DNA of 64,000 bases, from the NCBI RefSeq assembly GCF_030463565.1, contig NC_134649.1:36047044-36111043 (forward strand). Direction: 5' to 3'. The translations under genes and the position numbers were made by a program. This DNA is from Pelecanus crispus. Its lineage: Eukaryota > Chordata > Aves > Pelecaniformes > Pelecanidae. The notes under the pieces are model-generated. The model worked only from the letters and a program-made list of their open reading frames with translations, was not told the origin of the DNA and made no database searches. Shown in pieces: positions 1 to 13,900 of this stretch (position 1 is its first letter; each line of letters begins with the position of its first letter).

Positions 1-559
1 GGTAAGTAATATGCTACATAATTTTTTTCTCCTAACAAGTGTGTAGTTGGGGTGGCTAATGCAAAGTGTATCTCATTCTTCACACATAGATGTCCCTTTA
101 AAGTTGTGTTCAGGCTCTTTCCATTTATAGTGGAATCTCCTTCAGTTTACTCAGGACTTAAGTATTTAACTGTTTAGTATGCTTAAAAAAATACACAATT
201 TTTATTTTCTATAACTTATTTTAGCAGCAATACATTATTTAAAAAAAAAAAAGTTTGTGAGAAATTTCTGCCAATAAATTCCCCTGTTTTTCAAGGTAAG
301 GCATATTTCTTTTTGTGGTATGTCCATTCATTCAAATTAACAGGGAAAAAAAAAATCCTTAAACATTCTTCAAGAAATGGTGGGTAAGAAGTAAAGCTAT
401 CACTCTGTTTTCAGGTGTTTCAATTAGGGAAATTCATATGCAATTTGCAAGCTGGAGGGGCTCTAAATGAGACTGCCACTGCATATGTGGTTTTTACTTA
501 CTCATTTTAGTAACTAAAATCTTAGAATCTTACTGACTCTGACTTCGGTCTGCCTCTGC

Positions 560-1850
560 CCTCTCTGAGTGTTAGAGATGCAGCGCAGCAGCTTTTATTT
601 CCAAATGCTTGTCCGCCACCACTGCCTATGTACACGCAACGGCCATGGGGCCTTTGCTCCCTTTCCGGAGGCGGCAGCCTGCCCTCGCTGGCCATGCCCT
701 GCGGGATGCTCTGGCCAGGGGCCACCCCCCCCAGCAGGCAAACACGGCCACAGGGTGGAGAGGCCCCGCAGCGGCCCAGCAGCCAGGGCACAGGATTCAG
801 CCCTTTACGCTCCGCTTTCCCATCCAGCCTCAAGAGGCTGCTAAAGCTGGCATGTGGCAGGCCTCATTATTGTTTTGTGCTTCCTTTTTATTTTAGTTGG
901 CATTTATTTACTTGCTGAGGGCAAGGTAGCCTCCAAACTAAGGCAAACCACACTTTTAGAGGCACAGAAAGAAAGAAAGAAGAGATACAATTTGTGCTGA
1001 CAAAATGGAAACTCAATTTGCTTCCCCACAGCCCCTGCAGCTGCACCGCTCCCTAGCCACAAGGCCCCAACATGGCCGCCCACTGGGGCCGGGCCTGTGC
1101 TGCAGCCCTCACTCTTGGCTCCCTGGCCACCCAGCATCTCCATGGCCACCAAGCACAGTCAGGAATATCATGGCCATTTGTGAACAGCCCCCCAAATGTC
1201 CTGATCACCCTTTGAAAGGGCTTTCAAAGCTCCTGCCCCTTCCCCACCCACTGAGGGTGGGCCATGACCAGCGCCCACCGAAGGCTGTGCTGTCCCCAGT
1301 GCGCTTGTTGGCCACAAAGAGCCTGGCAGCAGGGAAGAGCCCGGCCCCATTCCCTTCCCTGAGGCTGTGAAGCAGCAAGCCAAGAGCAAAAATGCTGCTG
1401 CCCTTGCTGGTGTGGGCCGGGGGTCCCCAGGACTCTTGCACCTCCCGCCCAGCACCATGCCTGGCCCTGTGCAGCCTTGCTGGCGCAGCCCAGTCCCCAA
1501 ACTGAGACAAAGCAAAACACAAAACCAGACAAAAAAAGGGGTGGGGGAGAGGGGGAGAAGGCAGGACAAAGAAAAGAGACAAGGGTTTCAATAAATATAA
1601 ATAAAACAATGAAGAAACAGGAACTGGAGGCTGAATCTGACAAATGACTCAGCTGCTGACAGCCAGCCTGGCACTGGGACACACGCTAGAGCAGAAGGGC
1701 TTGTACACGTGTATGGGTTCAGGCATATTTTGGGAGAGCCCTGGCTGTGCTTCCCCACCGTGGTTCCCCAAGCAGCCCTGCCTTCTGTGCCTCTGTGCTG
1801 ACAAATTTGTCGTGACTTCAACCAGCACAGACAGCACAGAGTGAGGAGGC
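560..1850. other. GC-rich block in AT-rich intergenic DNA
   Basis: About 1.3 kb of clearly higher GC content than the flanks, with only modest CpG density. Short open frames exist on both strands, but none resembles a known protein and none is consistently better than its neighbours. It could be an old insertion, a non-coding exon or a degraded island. I cannot classify it. Confidence 0.4.
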
Positions 1851-2387
1851 AAGCGAGGAAGGGCACACCAGGGTCCCTTCCTGCTAGAGAAATGTTCGTA
1901 AACCTGACAAGCAAATGGCCCAATCACGATATTTTTCCCCTAATGTGAATAAGCTGTATGAGTAATTTGGTTTGCATGAGCAAATGCTGCAGGACTGAGC
2001 CTAGGGACCACCTTATGAAGACAAAATATTTTTCTGATTTGTTTTTTATGTTCCAAATCCTCGCATTAGCCAGTCTCCTAAATAGCAGCAATGCCAAACT
2101 TCCTTTTACTGAGCCTCAGTCAGCTGGATTTAGGTGCCAAGCCAAAACCAAAAAAAAAAAAAAAAAATTATTGTGTGCTGCTATCTCCAGCTCCTAACAA
2201 TATATTACTCAAAAACTGAAAATTTGAACTGTACCAAGCATTCTTTATCAAGGAGGTACCTGGGTAGGAACCTTAATTTCTGAGTGTTTCTGAAAAGAAT
2301 AAACTACTGCTTAATGGTAGGAATATTACAAGATGCTGGTATTCTGGCTCTATAGATTTGTATTCTGTGATGATTTAATCCCCTATA

Positions 2388-2640
2388 CACAAGAACATAA
2401 GAACAGCTGTACTGGGGTACATCTAACCCATATCCAGTCTGCAGCAGTCTCTCAGCTGGCACACAGGGAAATAAAAAAAAAAAAAAAAAAAGGCAAAGGT
2501 GTTGAATACTCCCAATACTGGGAGCATTCTTCCAGTCTCCAACTATTTGCAGCTCTGCTGATTCCCAACCCCAGTCTGGTTTGCTCAGTAACCCTCAGAG
2601 GGTCTCATGAGTCCTTCTCCAGTCTTGGCTGGAGCCCATG
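2388..2640. mobile_element. Decayed interspersed repeat remnant (CR1-like)
   Basis: The stretch begins with an ATAAGAAC-like motif and continues with TACTGGG and CATCTAACCCATATCCAGTCTGC. This resembles, from memory, the tail of a CR1-type repeat common in turtles and crocodilians and found decayed in birds. It is interrupted by an A19 run at 2473-2491. No coding capacity remains. Confidence 0.4.
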
Positions 2641-3165
2641 TGAATACCAACACCTAAAATGTCCTTGGTCCAGAGGTTCTTCTGCTCATCTCATGGAGAA
2701 CTTGGGGTTTTGGACCTGGCCCCCACAGCCCTCACCTGTGAGCCTTTGTTCTCCTGTTAGAGACAGGCAAAAATCAATCCCAGTCCACCTACTCACAATT
2801 TTCTAAACTTAAAAGTAAGTAGTAAGGCACTGTGCTTTTAAGAGGTGGGGGGCAAATGAAGAAAAAGGCAATTAGGAGGTAATAGCTCTACTGGGTGAGC
2901 TATTGAAACACTTTGATTTCCACATTAAACCAGCAAAACTCTGATGTTTCCAAGTTCACTGGGATGTGTGTCCAAATTGACTTTTTATTGCATATGGTCA
3001 AGTGCTGTGAAAAATCCCACCACTTAGCATCTCTCTGTTATCTCGGCCACAGGCAGGGAAATTCTCCCCTTCAAAGAGAACCATAAAAAGAGATGACAGA
3101 GACAGGGACTTCTGTGCCATCAGCATTTCAAACTCCACATCCCCTCAGGAAAAGGGGAGCGGGGT

Positions 3166-3181
3166 GGGGGGGGGGGGGGGG
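3166..3181 (+). repeat. G16 homopolymer
   Basis: A run of 16 G flanked by further G-rich sequence in otherwise AT-rich intergenic DNA. Confidence 0.9.
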
Positions 3182-3289
3182 CGGTGAGGGAGAAGAGGTT
3201 TATTTATAAGAGTAAACTGATCAATGGCAGTAGTTTCTCACCCACCAATCTTATGCAACACAGGACAAGAAATGCCTCTGGGCTCTCCA

Positions 3290-3705
3290 CCTGGAAAATG
3301 TAGTAGCAAACCAGTGCAGGTACAATTCTTTGAGTACTAATCTGGCACCAGTGGCACTGGTAAATCACCAAACACACAAGCTTACAATTTTCCCATATAG
3401 TTGCAGTGCAAAGACAGCTTTCTACCCAACCCTTACACAACCTCCTTTCAGCCCCCTTTTCACCAAGGAGCATGATTTTTCTTACACTAATAGATCTATA
3501 GTCAAAAATTCTGCTGTATACTGAATGCCAAAGTAGATGCTGCTGTATGTGGGTGGGAGGGGGAAGGAGTCTGCCAGTATAGCACATTTCATTCAGGGAA
3601 CTGGTATAAACTACATACAGACAAAACACTAGCTTGCCAGTATAAGCTGTGGCTACACTAGGAAAGTTTGCCAGAATAGCAAACTGCCAAATCTTTTCTA
3701 GCATA
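3290..3705. mobile_element. Possible non-autonomous DNA transposon remnant
   Basis: The interval contains recurring related motifs: GCCAGTATAGC near 3571, GCCAGTATAAGC near 3634 and GCCAGAATAGC near 3668. Near 3650 there is also GGCTACACTAGGAAAGTTTG, which is reminiscent of MITE-like hAT elements widespread in sauropsids. A long minus-strand frame crosses it but resembles no protein. Ends and target-site duplication are not resolved. Confidence 0.35.
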
Positions 3706-3720
3706 GAGAATCCATGCTAT

Positions 3721-6700
3721 GCCGCAGATAAATGTTGCTTCAGACATTAACTCTCACTAGTCTCACCATACTGCATGTAGGAGCTGATGCCACTGATAGA
3801 TGCTGCTTCCTTTCTCCATAATCTGTCTGAGGTCAGCAATTTCAGGAGGCCCAAACTCTTTTGGGAAAGGTGGGAGGGGAAGAAGCCTTTGGAGGCTGGG
3901 TTATGCCGCTATACGTTTTCTGCAATGGGACAGATGCACTGGGGCATGGCAACTGCCACATAGAGAGACAGAAGACCTGGCTTTGTTGCATTAGAAAAGA
4001 AAGGGGACTGCCATTTCATTTCACTTAGCTGGAGTAGTCACTAGCATCCTCCACTGAATTCATCAAGCTGTCTTCTGTCATAAAACGTGAAGGAAATGGA
4101 TTTAATTTGCAAGTGAGAGGATGGGACAACAGCTTGACAATGAGTTGGAATAAGAGCATGCTATTACAGTAGAAAAAAAATCACCTGGTATAGGAACAGT
4201 AATCATTTCACAGGGTTTCCCACATGTTTGTGCAGGACCTTTTCATGTACCACCTGTGGCCATCTTTCCTCTACTTTTACCTAGAGTCAAAGCAATGATG
4301 GCTACGGTCCTTCAAAGGCTTACACACTTTACAAACTAAGAGTAGACACAGAAAGGCCAGAACATCTGGCATGGTAAATACCATAGATTATCAATCTAGC
4401 ACAGAAAACAAAATAAGTGCATTCCTTTTTTTCAGATGGCACTTCAAGTTAATGTCAAGAGCTTTGCTGGGAGAACATATGTAATATAATGCAATCAAAT
4501 CTGAAAACACAACAAAAATTATTAAAAAAATCATGCTGTATTCAAAGCATGTTTCACAGCCTGAGAAAGTAATTTTTATTGCTCAAAGTAATGGCTGACC
4601 TCAGCATCTGAAACCAAATAGATGGAGGCAAAGAAGCTAATCAATCATTTAGTGGAGTGTTGCATATACAACTCTTTCTGTGCAGGTTGGTTTCTTTAAA
4701 TGGAATTTTCCTCACATTCACAAAATCTTGATAATTAACATGCTAAGAATATTTAAACACTATTTGTCTAGAGCACAGAAAATGATACCATTGAAACACC
4801 AGAAATAGCCTCACTTTACAAAATTTTGGAGGTGATGTCCCAAGACCATCCAACAGTGACTCATGTTTTTCGCCACAGTGAAATAATTCGTTTCTGATAT
4901 AGGTTTAAATTCCAATCCCCCTCCCTATTTTTTGAGAACTTTTCTTTCCTATTTGCAGGTAGGTGCTTTGCTTACTTATTTCATGTATGTATTTCTTTTC
5001 CTTTGCTCCCATATCATCTTTTTTATTAATCTAATTTCTGAGAAAAATGAAGTCTTCAGATTTTCCCTACATCCCCAGGCTGGCTGGCAATTGGTCCTAC
5101 ACCGTTAAAGGAGAGATGACAGTTTATTAAGCATTAAGCTACAGACTAATGAGTTCTTGCCAAAGCCTGTCAGAATTAATTCATTTTCCAATGAAGCAAA
5201 ATGAGTGGCTGAATAGATCGATACAATTGCCTGCAATCAATGCTCCTCCACAATAAATGCAGGAAAGCGCTGCCACTAATATTCTGCTGTATTTGCCATT
5301 AGTGACTGCAGTCTCAAATTACCCAGCTTCTCTTCCGGCTGCTTTCACAAAAGAGGTTTGCCAGGGAGGGTGAGGAAATTCAGGCAAAGTAAATAACAGT
5401 GTTATTAACTAATTTCTTACTCTCATCCAACATTTTTCCCCCCTATTGCCCACATTTGCCAGCACTCAGATTTCATGTCTCCTTTGACTTTCAGGAAGAA
5501 ATATTTCAGTTTCTCGTAAGGGCCAGACTTTGGCTATCTTACCACTACATGGGATCTGGCTTCAGAGATAGTCCCACAGATTTCTGGGAGGGGACCAAAA
5601 AAAAAAAAGCAATGGTGGAGAAGGGCTTCAGATCAGTGGAAATACACATTCCTGGGTTAGGCACTCCTCAGTGTGAGCCAAGTTGTTAGTGTGTTGCCAC
5701 CAGGTTGTCTAGACTAATTAATTTGAAACACCACTGTTTATAATTAAAATTTATTTCACAGCTTTGTCTGTTATGCCTGAGCTCCTGAGTCAGTCCTTGT
5801 GATTCATTCCTCTGAACACTCCTGCTCCATCCCCTCGCAATTAAAAAAAATTAAGAAATCCCCCTTCCCCTCTGCCCCGGCCACCGTTCCTGGGGATAGT
5901 GTGACCTAACTCACACATCAGTTCTGGAAATGCAGAAAGCTCTGGGACCCCTTTAACATAGCCACTGACTGATTTAAGAGGCGATTTTTATTTATTATAC
6001 ATTATGGTAATTCATTTTTCATTGTTTGGGAGATTCAGAGGGCTTTGTGTTACCTTTAAAGAAAGTGCTGACAAGCTACCACAAGTGTAAGGAGAAAGGC
6101 CACACAAGAGGAGGAAAAGAAAACCAGTGCTAATGGCTGTTTGCTCAAATATGGCTGATATTCTTCACTGAGTCTGTATTTATCTAGGAACTCAAGGAAT
6201 ATTGCCATTGCGGCAACTAGTCGGAGGCTACTCCATTTTATAAATTGGTTCACTTATTCATATCAAGTGCTCAAAGCCAATAAATGTCCTGGTTTGGGAT
6301 GTATGACACCAAAGTGCAGAGTCACTGAGGAAGGCAGTGAGCGCTCTCCCTCACTCCAGCACTCAGCACTTAGCAATTGTTGGCTGCTACATAAATACTG
6401 TGCTGTATTATGCATGTGCTAGGCACAGCCTTGTTCTCTAGTTGAGCCCTAGCATTGCTGCATTTGGGTCTGCCCAGAAACAAGTTAGCTCCTCTCTCTG
6501 GACTTGGACATAGGGATCAGAGCCCAGTTTTCCCTTCCTGTGTTTACTTCTTTCTTATTTCTTGTGTCTTCTTACTTTTAGACAGAGGAAATTTATTAGC
6601 TTTCTAGAATCAAGAATTTAAAATGTTGATAATGATCCCATCTCGGGGTATATTCATAAGCAAACTCCCTGAGAGATAACAGTTGGTCTGTTAACAGCAA

Positions 6701-9700
6701 AGCCAGTAAAGGCTGCTTGCCTACGGATTCGTGCCTGATACCGAACTGCTGCATGGACGTGCCATTATCTGCAATAAGAGATTAATGTTCACTACAACCT
6801 GTTCTTTGGTAGGGACACAAGTTAGCTAAGTCCCTTTTCTCTGCTGGGTTGTTTTTATAAAACAAATAAAAATGGAAGCTATTTTAGAACTCTCCCCTTC
6901 TGCAAAGTTTGGTTTAAGCATCATTGGAGGAGAAAGGAGGAAAACTGACAGTCAAAAAACAAAACCCCCTTCAAGAAAGAGCATTAACTACTGTGTAGAG
7001 CAAAGATTGGGAGCTCTAGTCAATTCTATTGCAGGTAAGAAACAATTGGAATAATTTCTCAAGGACCACATAATTTAGCCAATTAATAAACTATTTAAGG
7101 AATTTATAGGATTCAGACAAGGAAGAGGAATATGCAATGAAAAAAAATCCTCACATTAGTTGCAGAATTACACCTCATACACTGTACTGTGGATATAAAT
7201 AGAATAGGAGAGTAGTGATATTCTCTCATTTCTTTTATACTATTTCTACCTATAATCAGTATTTGTTAATTGTAGCTAATTCTAAGATACATTTTTATTT
7301 CCTTTCAACCTTGCATTCTGTAGAGATAACTTTATAGAATAAATCTTCAAATCCCAGGCCCCATGTTTTCCTATGTTCAAAGTTAATAGACACATACATG
7401 TGCATTGTGCACAAAAAAAAGGGGGGACAAACAGCACATGTTTAAAAGAATAAAGAAATCATTATTTTAAAGCAAATATCTCAATCCTTTGAATGGGGGG
7501 GAGGGGAGAAAAAGAAATATTAAAAGGATCAGGTCACAGGTTTAGAGTTTTCACAGATACTATTATATGGAGCAGCCTGAAATAAATAGGCTGAAACCAA
7601 CATGCTCTTTCAGCAAGAGAGATCCCCACATTCAGAGTGCTCTCTTGATGTCTCTGCTTAGAGCCAAAGCTGACTATTTTTTTTTTAATCCTATATCTTT
7701 TTCCAATTTCAAATCAGAAATCTGCAAATTGGTTACAAGTCTGTCAGATATAAACTATTGGACTAAGTAACAGAGCTCCCTCTAATGGTGCTTCCATAGT
7801 TACACTATAGTATATTATGTCGTGTTCTTCCTACTTGTTGCTAATGAAGTTACATAAAGCTCAGGACTGCCTTTGTTGTAAATATTTGTGTTTATTCATT
7901 CCCATCTGGTACTACACTTTTCCCTCTGAGAAAAGAGCAGTTCATTGCAATGGAGTCTGAATATCAAAGGGAGCTTGTGCAGAACAGGATCATTACTATG
8001 CATTAAGCAACCCAAAAAAGGAGCAAAAGCATTAGCATCTAGATAGTATTTTATAAGGCTTTTTTTCCTGTTCATAAATACCGGTTACTTGCTTGCAAAA
8101 AGCAGGCATTAAGATAGTACTACTTTCTTTGCATGTTTGGATTTTCTTTATGGTTTTCTCATCCTGGCATCCCATCATGGGAGAGGCTGCTGCTGTCTTT
8201 GGGATACTGCCAGGCATATAATTGTTGAGGTGGGTTGAAGACAATACAGGATTCAAAGAGAAAATCTGAGGAAAGAAGTGTAAGCACTTGACAAACCTAA
8301 AGTAAGATAATATGAAAACTTGCTGATGCAGAACGTTAGTTCATTCACTTGCTTTTCATCTAGAAATTGGCCAAAGCCAGGCTTATTTCATATAATTCTC
8401 CCTGCTCCACCCCACTTGTTGCAAGTTCAAATGAAACAAGACCCAAAGGCAAACCACTCCTAATTTTGATCTGGAAAAACAAAAACTATGATGAAGAGTT
8501 AGTTAGTTTGTTTGTTTTACCCCCAAAGCGCTCCAATTTTGCCCAGAAGAGCTCTGAATATTCCAGTTTGACCACAAGTAGAAATACTCTGCAGTGCCTC
8601 ATCTTTCCCTTCATTTGTGCACATCACCAAGCTTAGTAAATTAGCAAAATTACAGCTGCTCAGTGAAGGAATAAGCATAACATGGAAGGGATATTGCCAA
8701 TATGAAATAAGAGGTATTGACATGGTTGTGTAAAGAAGTCAGCACCATTAATTGCCTCTTTAGTATAAGTATGAAACTCAGGCATGCATCTTAAACAAAA
8801 GATAAATTGGACAGAAGCTTTACTGTGTAGTGTTGAAAGAAGACTAAAGCAAGGACAATCTGTCCAACAAAAAATTTAAAAATAAAAAATAAGAGCAGGA
8901 AACAAGGGAACAGAAGCTATTGGAAAGAAACGCAGCTTCGCAAAACTGCATCTATGTACAGTTCTGTTTATAAGTATTTTGTACTTTATAAAAAATTATG
9001 AGTATACATCATATTGGTTTAAGAAAAGGAGCAGCAGAAGTTCTGAGAGAAATAAAACACACCCTTGGCTAAGTATCTTGTTCTGTTTCCCTGGGGAGAG
9101 AAAGCATTTTTGGTGGTCAGGCAAAAAGGAAAGCAGGGATTCATTATTATTACTTTTGTAGAACTATATTCTACATGCAAAAGGCAAGAATATGCAGAGG
9201 GCACTTATTTGAATTTTCCCATGTACTTAATCGGCAGCATAATTTTAAATAACTCATTCTCTTTCTGCATAGTACCTGACTATAAAAGGGTTCGCTAGCA
9301 ATCAGGTTCTTTTTTAAGTTTGGGGTTTTTTTAAGTTGGTAGTGTTGAAAGTCCACCTCTTCAGAAAATCATCTCACAAGTTCAAAACTCTGGAAATCAG
9401 GAGTTAACAGAGGCATCGCTCAGCAGCTGGGGCACTGCAGGTGTACAGGTTGCAAGTCCCTTTTAGGTCACAGTAAGTGGGTGGTAGTGGGTGGCACTAG
9501 CGGTGGCTTATTTGATCCTAAGCTACCATCTTATTTGAGTTCGAAAAAATGCTTATTTGTGGTTTTCAAATTATGGAATGAACTTAATTAAACTGTAAAA
9601 CATTAAACAACAGTAGGAAAGATGATATCCTTGTGGGGAAAAAAAAAAGAATAAATCAAGTGCCTTAGTGACTTGGAGAAAATAAACATAAACTGGTTGT

Positions 9701-10600
9701 AAAAATAAATCGACAGTTTCCAGTCCCACCCACCACCTTTTTAGTGGAGACAGCAAGGTGAGTTTGCCTTTTTAGAGAAAATTTTCTTCAAGAAAAAGAA
9801 AAGAAAAAGCTGATATAGAGATGCAGGTCCTTGAGGAAGATATATCACCTCCTTTCGTTTTTTTTAATCTTCTCCTCTCCCCTCACCCCGTCACTGTCAT
9901 GCTAAGAGCTGCACACTCCAAAGAGTTTAAATGTTTTTCTAAAGCTGAAGAAACATGGTAAAATGTGGAGCATTACAACTTTACCACTCTAATTTATCAA
10001 AAGTTTGGAATGTTTCTCAATATGCGTGAGTGGGAAGGCAGAAAGAGACATTTTTGACATGTAAAATCATGATTGGAGAACTTTATAGAAAGTGCAGGCA
10101 AAAAAGGAGAGCAAAGAAAAAAAACAGAGAACAACAAACAAAAGGAGAAAAATTATCGTGGGGAAACAAATTCACAAGCGTATCTGACAATTTTTAAAAA
10201 AATAAAAAACTTCCACGAACTGGAAAAATTTCCTGCATGGTAATTGAAAGAAAAAAAAAAAAAATTGGATGAAGTCTTTTACATGAGACAAAAAAATGTG
10301 TTTCTACCAGCTGTCATGAAGATATTGCACAATGACTGGCACAGAAACCTAATCCTCAGTGGTTTTGGGGTTTTTCCGGTGGTTTTTGTTTTTGTTTTTG
10401 TTTTCTTTTAATGTATAATCAATGCATCAGAAAAGCTAAACTGGAAAAAGAAGTTACCACATTGTATTTAACTTTCAAACAAGCAAAAGCCTTATTCTTC
10501 TCTCACTCTGTGCATTGCAAAACTACTGAAGACAATGTAATACTGAGAGATTAATTCAACAAGGTATTTAACAGTGTGCTCAACTGCAAATCAAAGTGAC
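3721..10600. other. AT-rich intergenic sequence without recognisable genes
   Basis: This is non-coding sequence with scattered homopolymers (for example 5599-5610, 10251-10264) and no ORF with family similarity. Stretches such as 5105-5340 and 5940-6040 lack low-complexity DNA and are rich in homeodomain-type TAAT motifs, which is the look of conserved regulatory DNA, but conservation cannot be tested here. Confidence 0.6.
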
Positions 10601-10639
10601 TGCTCAGCTGGGTCAGTGAAATTCTCTGAGTCAGGGCTG

Positions 10640-10990
10640 CAGCAAAAATCAGGGACAATCTTAATATCTTCTGTATAAGAAACTGTCAGTAAGAAATTAA
10701 AGTCCTTGGTCTTTAGAGTATTCTTAGAATTGAGTAAATCACAGAGATTGACCAGGAATGTGAGGACAAAGACTGTCAAAGAGATAGGCTGGGACTGTGT
10801 AACACCTTACAAACAAGGAAAGCAATTTCAAAACCAGTATGGTATTTGACTGGCAGCCAATACATTTTCAAAATAAATCAAATGTGCTCCTGTCGTCTCC
10901 TTTTCATAAGAAACCTGGCAGCCACATTCTGTGCTAGTTGGAGTTTATGTAAAGTCCCCGGTTCCCTTAACATAGCGAAAACCCAGCCTA
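10640..10990 (-). mobile_element. Ancient L3/CR1-type LINE fragment (antisense)
   Basis: On the plus strand the motifs GGCAGCCACATTCTGTGC, TTGGAGTTTATGTAAAG and CAGCCTACACTACAAG match, from memory, the antisense of the C-terminal reverse-transcriptase region of L3/CR1 LINEs (the segment that encodes a SRLDYCNAL-like motif). The element is heavily decayed, with no open frame. Boundaries are approximate. Confidence 0.5.
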
Positions 10991-13900
10991 CACTACAAGT
11001 ATTTTCACTGTTCATCTAAACCATACTTGCATCTCAAACACCACTCTGCTTTCCCATGATTTTTCATGATATTGCATTCATGACGAGTCTTTAAAAGGTT
11101 AGATTGCACTGATGAAAAAAATAAAAAAGCAATTTACTTGCAGTGCATGAACTCAGGAACATCATAAATAGAAGATTCATTCTGTATGTATATTTGAATG
11201 CTAAACCAGATCTGATCATTTTCAGAAACAAAATTAACTGATCTTATTAAACGTCTGAAAGAATTACTCCTTTCTAGGCTTAATTTCACATCAATACCTG
11301 AATAATTTTTTTAATATGGTACTATCCTTTTCCAAGAATAGTGTATTAATGTTGAGAACTAATATTTGCTACAACAGAAAAAATATTTCAGTATTTCAGA
11401 GCAGGAATTGGCATCAAGTTGCATGGGGAAGGATGGGAAAGCAAAGGTACTGCTAACCATTGAAAGGGCAAGAAAAGATGTATGCAATAAATCTACCTTT
11501 AGAAAACAATGAAACAAACAGCTAAAATAGAAAACAAAGAGCCTTGCCTTGATGACACACAATAGTCAGTGGCAACCAAATCTGTAAGTGGGGAAAATAG
11601 TTACACTGCTTTATACAAGCTAGCAAAACCAGATTACATTAATTCAATTTGATTTTTAAAAATCCAATTATATACAAAAGTCCAGATTCTTAAGATCAGA
11701 CTCTTGAATATAATTTGGGGAAGATTCCAATAGAATCCACCAAGATTAATACAGCAGCAGAATTTTAGGAGAGAGAAAAAATGCAATGGATATAGTGTGT
11801 TGTCATAAAAGTCTGTATAAGGGCAAGGAGGCAAACAGCAAGTGACTGCCAGGTAAATGCTAGAACCATTTTATTTAACATTTTTATGAATAATCTCTAA
11901 GAGGGAGCACACAGCACATTAATTAGGAAGTGCTACAAACATCAGAAAGGACCTAGAGATGTTTAAAAACTCGGAGAGGAAAAACCAAATGAAGTACCAC
12001 CCAGACAAATATATGCTAATATCCTGGGGAAAGAAGCGGTTAAATTCTGCACTGAACTTGGAGGTCTAGCGGCTCTTGCAATATACGCTGAAAGCAAATT
12101 TACTGTGCAACACTTCCTTCACATAACGCTACACAGGGCAAACCCATCTAGAGTATTTTCCATGCCTCCTTTTAGACAGGGAAAGATATTCAAGCTTCAT
12201 TGTAGTAATGCTAGCTCTTCGTAATAATGCTTCAAGGGAAGAATGCCACATTCATCTAGGATTTATCGAGATAACCAATGAATTATTAGGCTTTTTCCTC
12301 TCTAATTCCTATAGCTTACATCTTCCCCTCCTTTTTAAACCAGAAGAATCCTCCCCCTGATCCCAAATATGAATTCTAATTTAAAAAAAGAGTGCAATGC
12401 AGCCTGATTACTATGTTTTACAAGTTATTTGTCTAAATTATGTGGCCTCTGTATGAATAATTACTCTTTATCGTTCAGTTTGCTCTCTATAAAGATAGCT
12501 GAAAGCTAATTAGAAATTGTTCCATGGTTAGCCAATGCTGTCTTTGATCACTCCTTGCTTTTAAAGTTTGTGCCTGTGCCCATGCTGCATTCCCAAGATG
12601 TTTTCATTTACCATCAGGAAAGCAGATAGAATGAGATCATGTCACAGGAGAGGAGTACTGAGAGGACGAGTAAAATCAATGCAAAAAGAAAGGCAGTTAC
12701 AGTTTATCTCACAAGTTTAAAAAACCAAAACAACAACAACAAAAAAAAAACCCAACCAACCAAACTGGGTATTTTAGGATTTTTTAGTATAGAAAGGAAA
12801 TTAGTACAGTCCTTCCAACATGCTTATGATCAAAACCACAATGTGGCAGCCAAATATCCAGTGCTCATTGCTCATTGCTTCAATAGCTCCTTGTTAATTC
12901 ACTTAACTCAAATATTGAAGTTATGTTTGGGAAGCCCCACTCAAAATTTACATGGCCAACTGACTCAGAAACGTCCCCCTGCTTCCATTAACTCTTTTTA
13001 TATCTTCCTTTCAAAGCCTCATCACTCATGGAAAATGAGCCACTAGTGGCAGGCTCTGATTTTGATGGGAACACCACGGGAAAGGCGATTCACACATAGA
13101 CGGGGTGGGCAGAGGACTTTTTATGTAGCACTCTCCAAAGCTCTTGTGGATACTCCTGTATTCAATATCACAGTAAACAAGAAAGTTATCACGACGGACT
13201 CCACACCATTGGCCATTTGATACCTGATTATGCAGCAGGCTTGCCAGCAAGCTTGCTGAATAGGCCTTAAAATATCTTATATGGCTCAGTGGTCTCATAA
13301 TCCCCATTATACGAGACCTGGAACATCTCTTTTGGAATTCACCTCTGCTTCTCTCAGTGTAAGTCTAACTGTCTTCAGCCTAAGCAGAACATATTGATCC
13401 CATTTGATTCTACAATACATCTGTTTCAAAGAGGGTTTGCTATTACAGCTTTTATTGGGAGGAAGCTTCACTATAAAGGGCAGCCTGCTGCCTGCCCAGC
13501 ATTTATCAATACCTATCTTCAGGGAAAATGAGCTCGTTAGTAATGTGCTATGTGGAAGGCCTGGAAAGACAGAAACTGCATAACAAATGACAACCCATAA
13601 ATTAGAAAGTAAAACATGCTGTAGCAGTGATGGACAAATTTGACATCACAGCAATGACCCTGCCCACGCCCAGTGAGTAAAGGAGGTCTGCACCATGCTC
13701 GAAGTTTATTCTAGTGAGTAAACAGTAAGTGCTTCTCTTACATTTGTCTTGCAGAATTAGCAGTATGGCTAGAAATTGCTCTTCTGGGAAAAGCTTTACA
13801 TTTTATGTTCCACATCTTCTTGGGAATTGTTGGCACCTCTGTCTAAATCTTATCAGCAGGTTTTACCAGCTATCTCTTTAGTCACTCCAATTAGCATAGA

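Noticed and set aside
960..1610. Retroviral LTR in the GC-rich block
   Set aside because: No clear TG…CA ends, target duplication, primer site or partner LTR could be seen.
3204..3704. 166-codon minus-strand frame as a gene
   Set aside because: No family resemblance and no splice or promoter context. The interval carries recurring transposon-like motifs.
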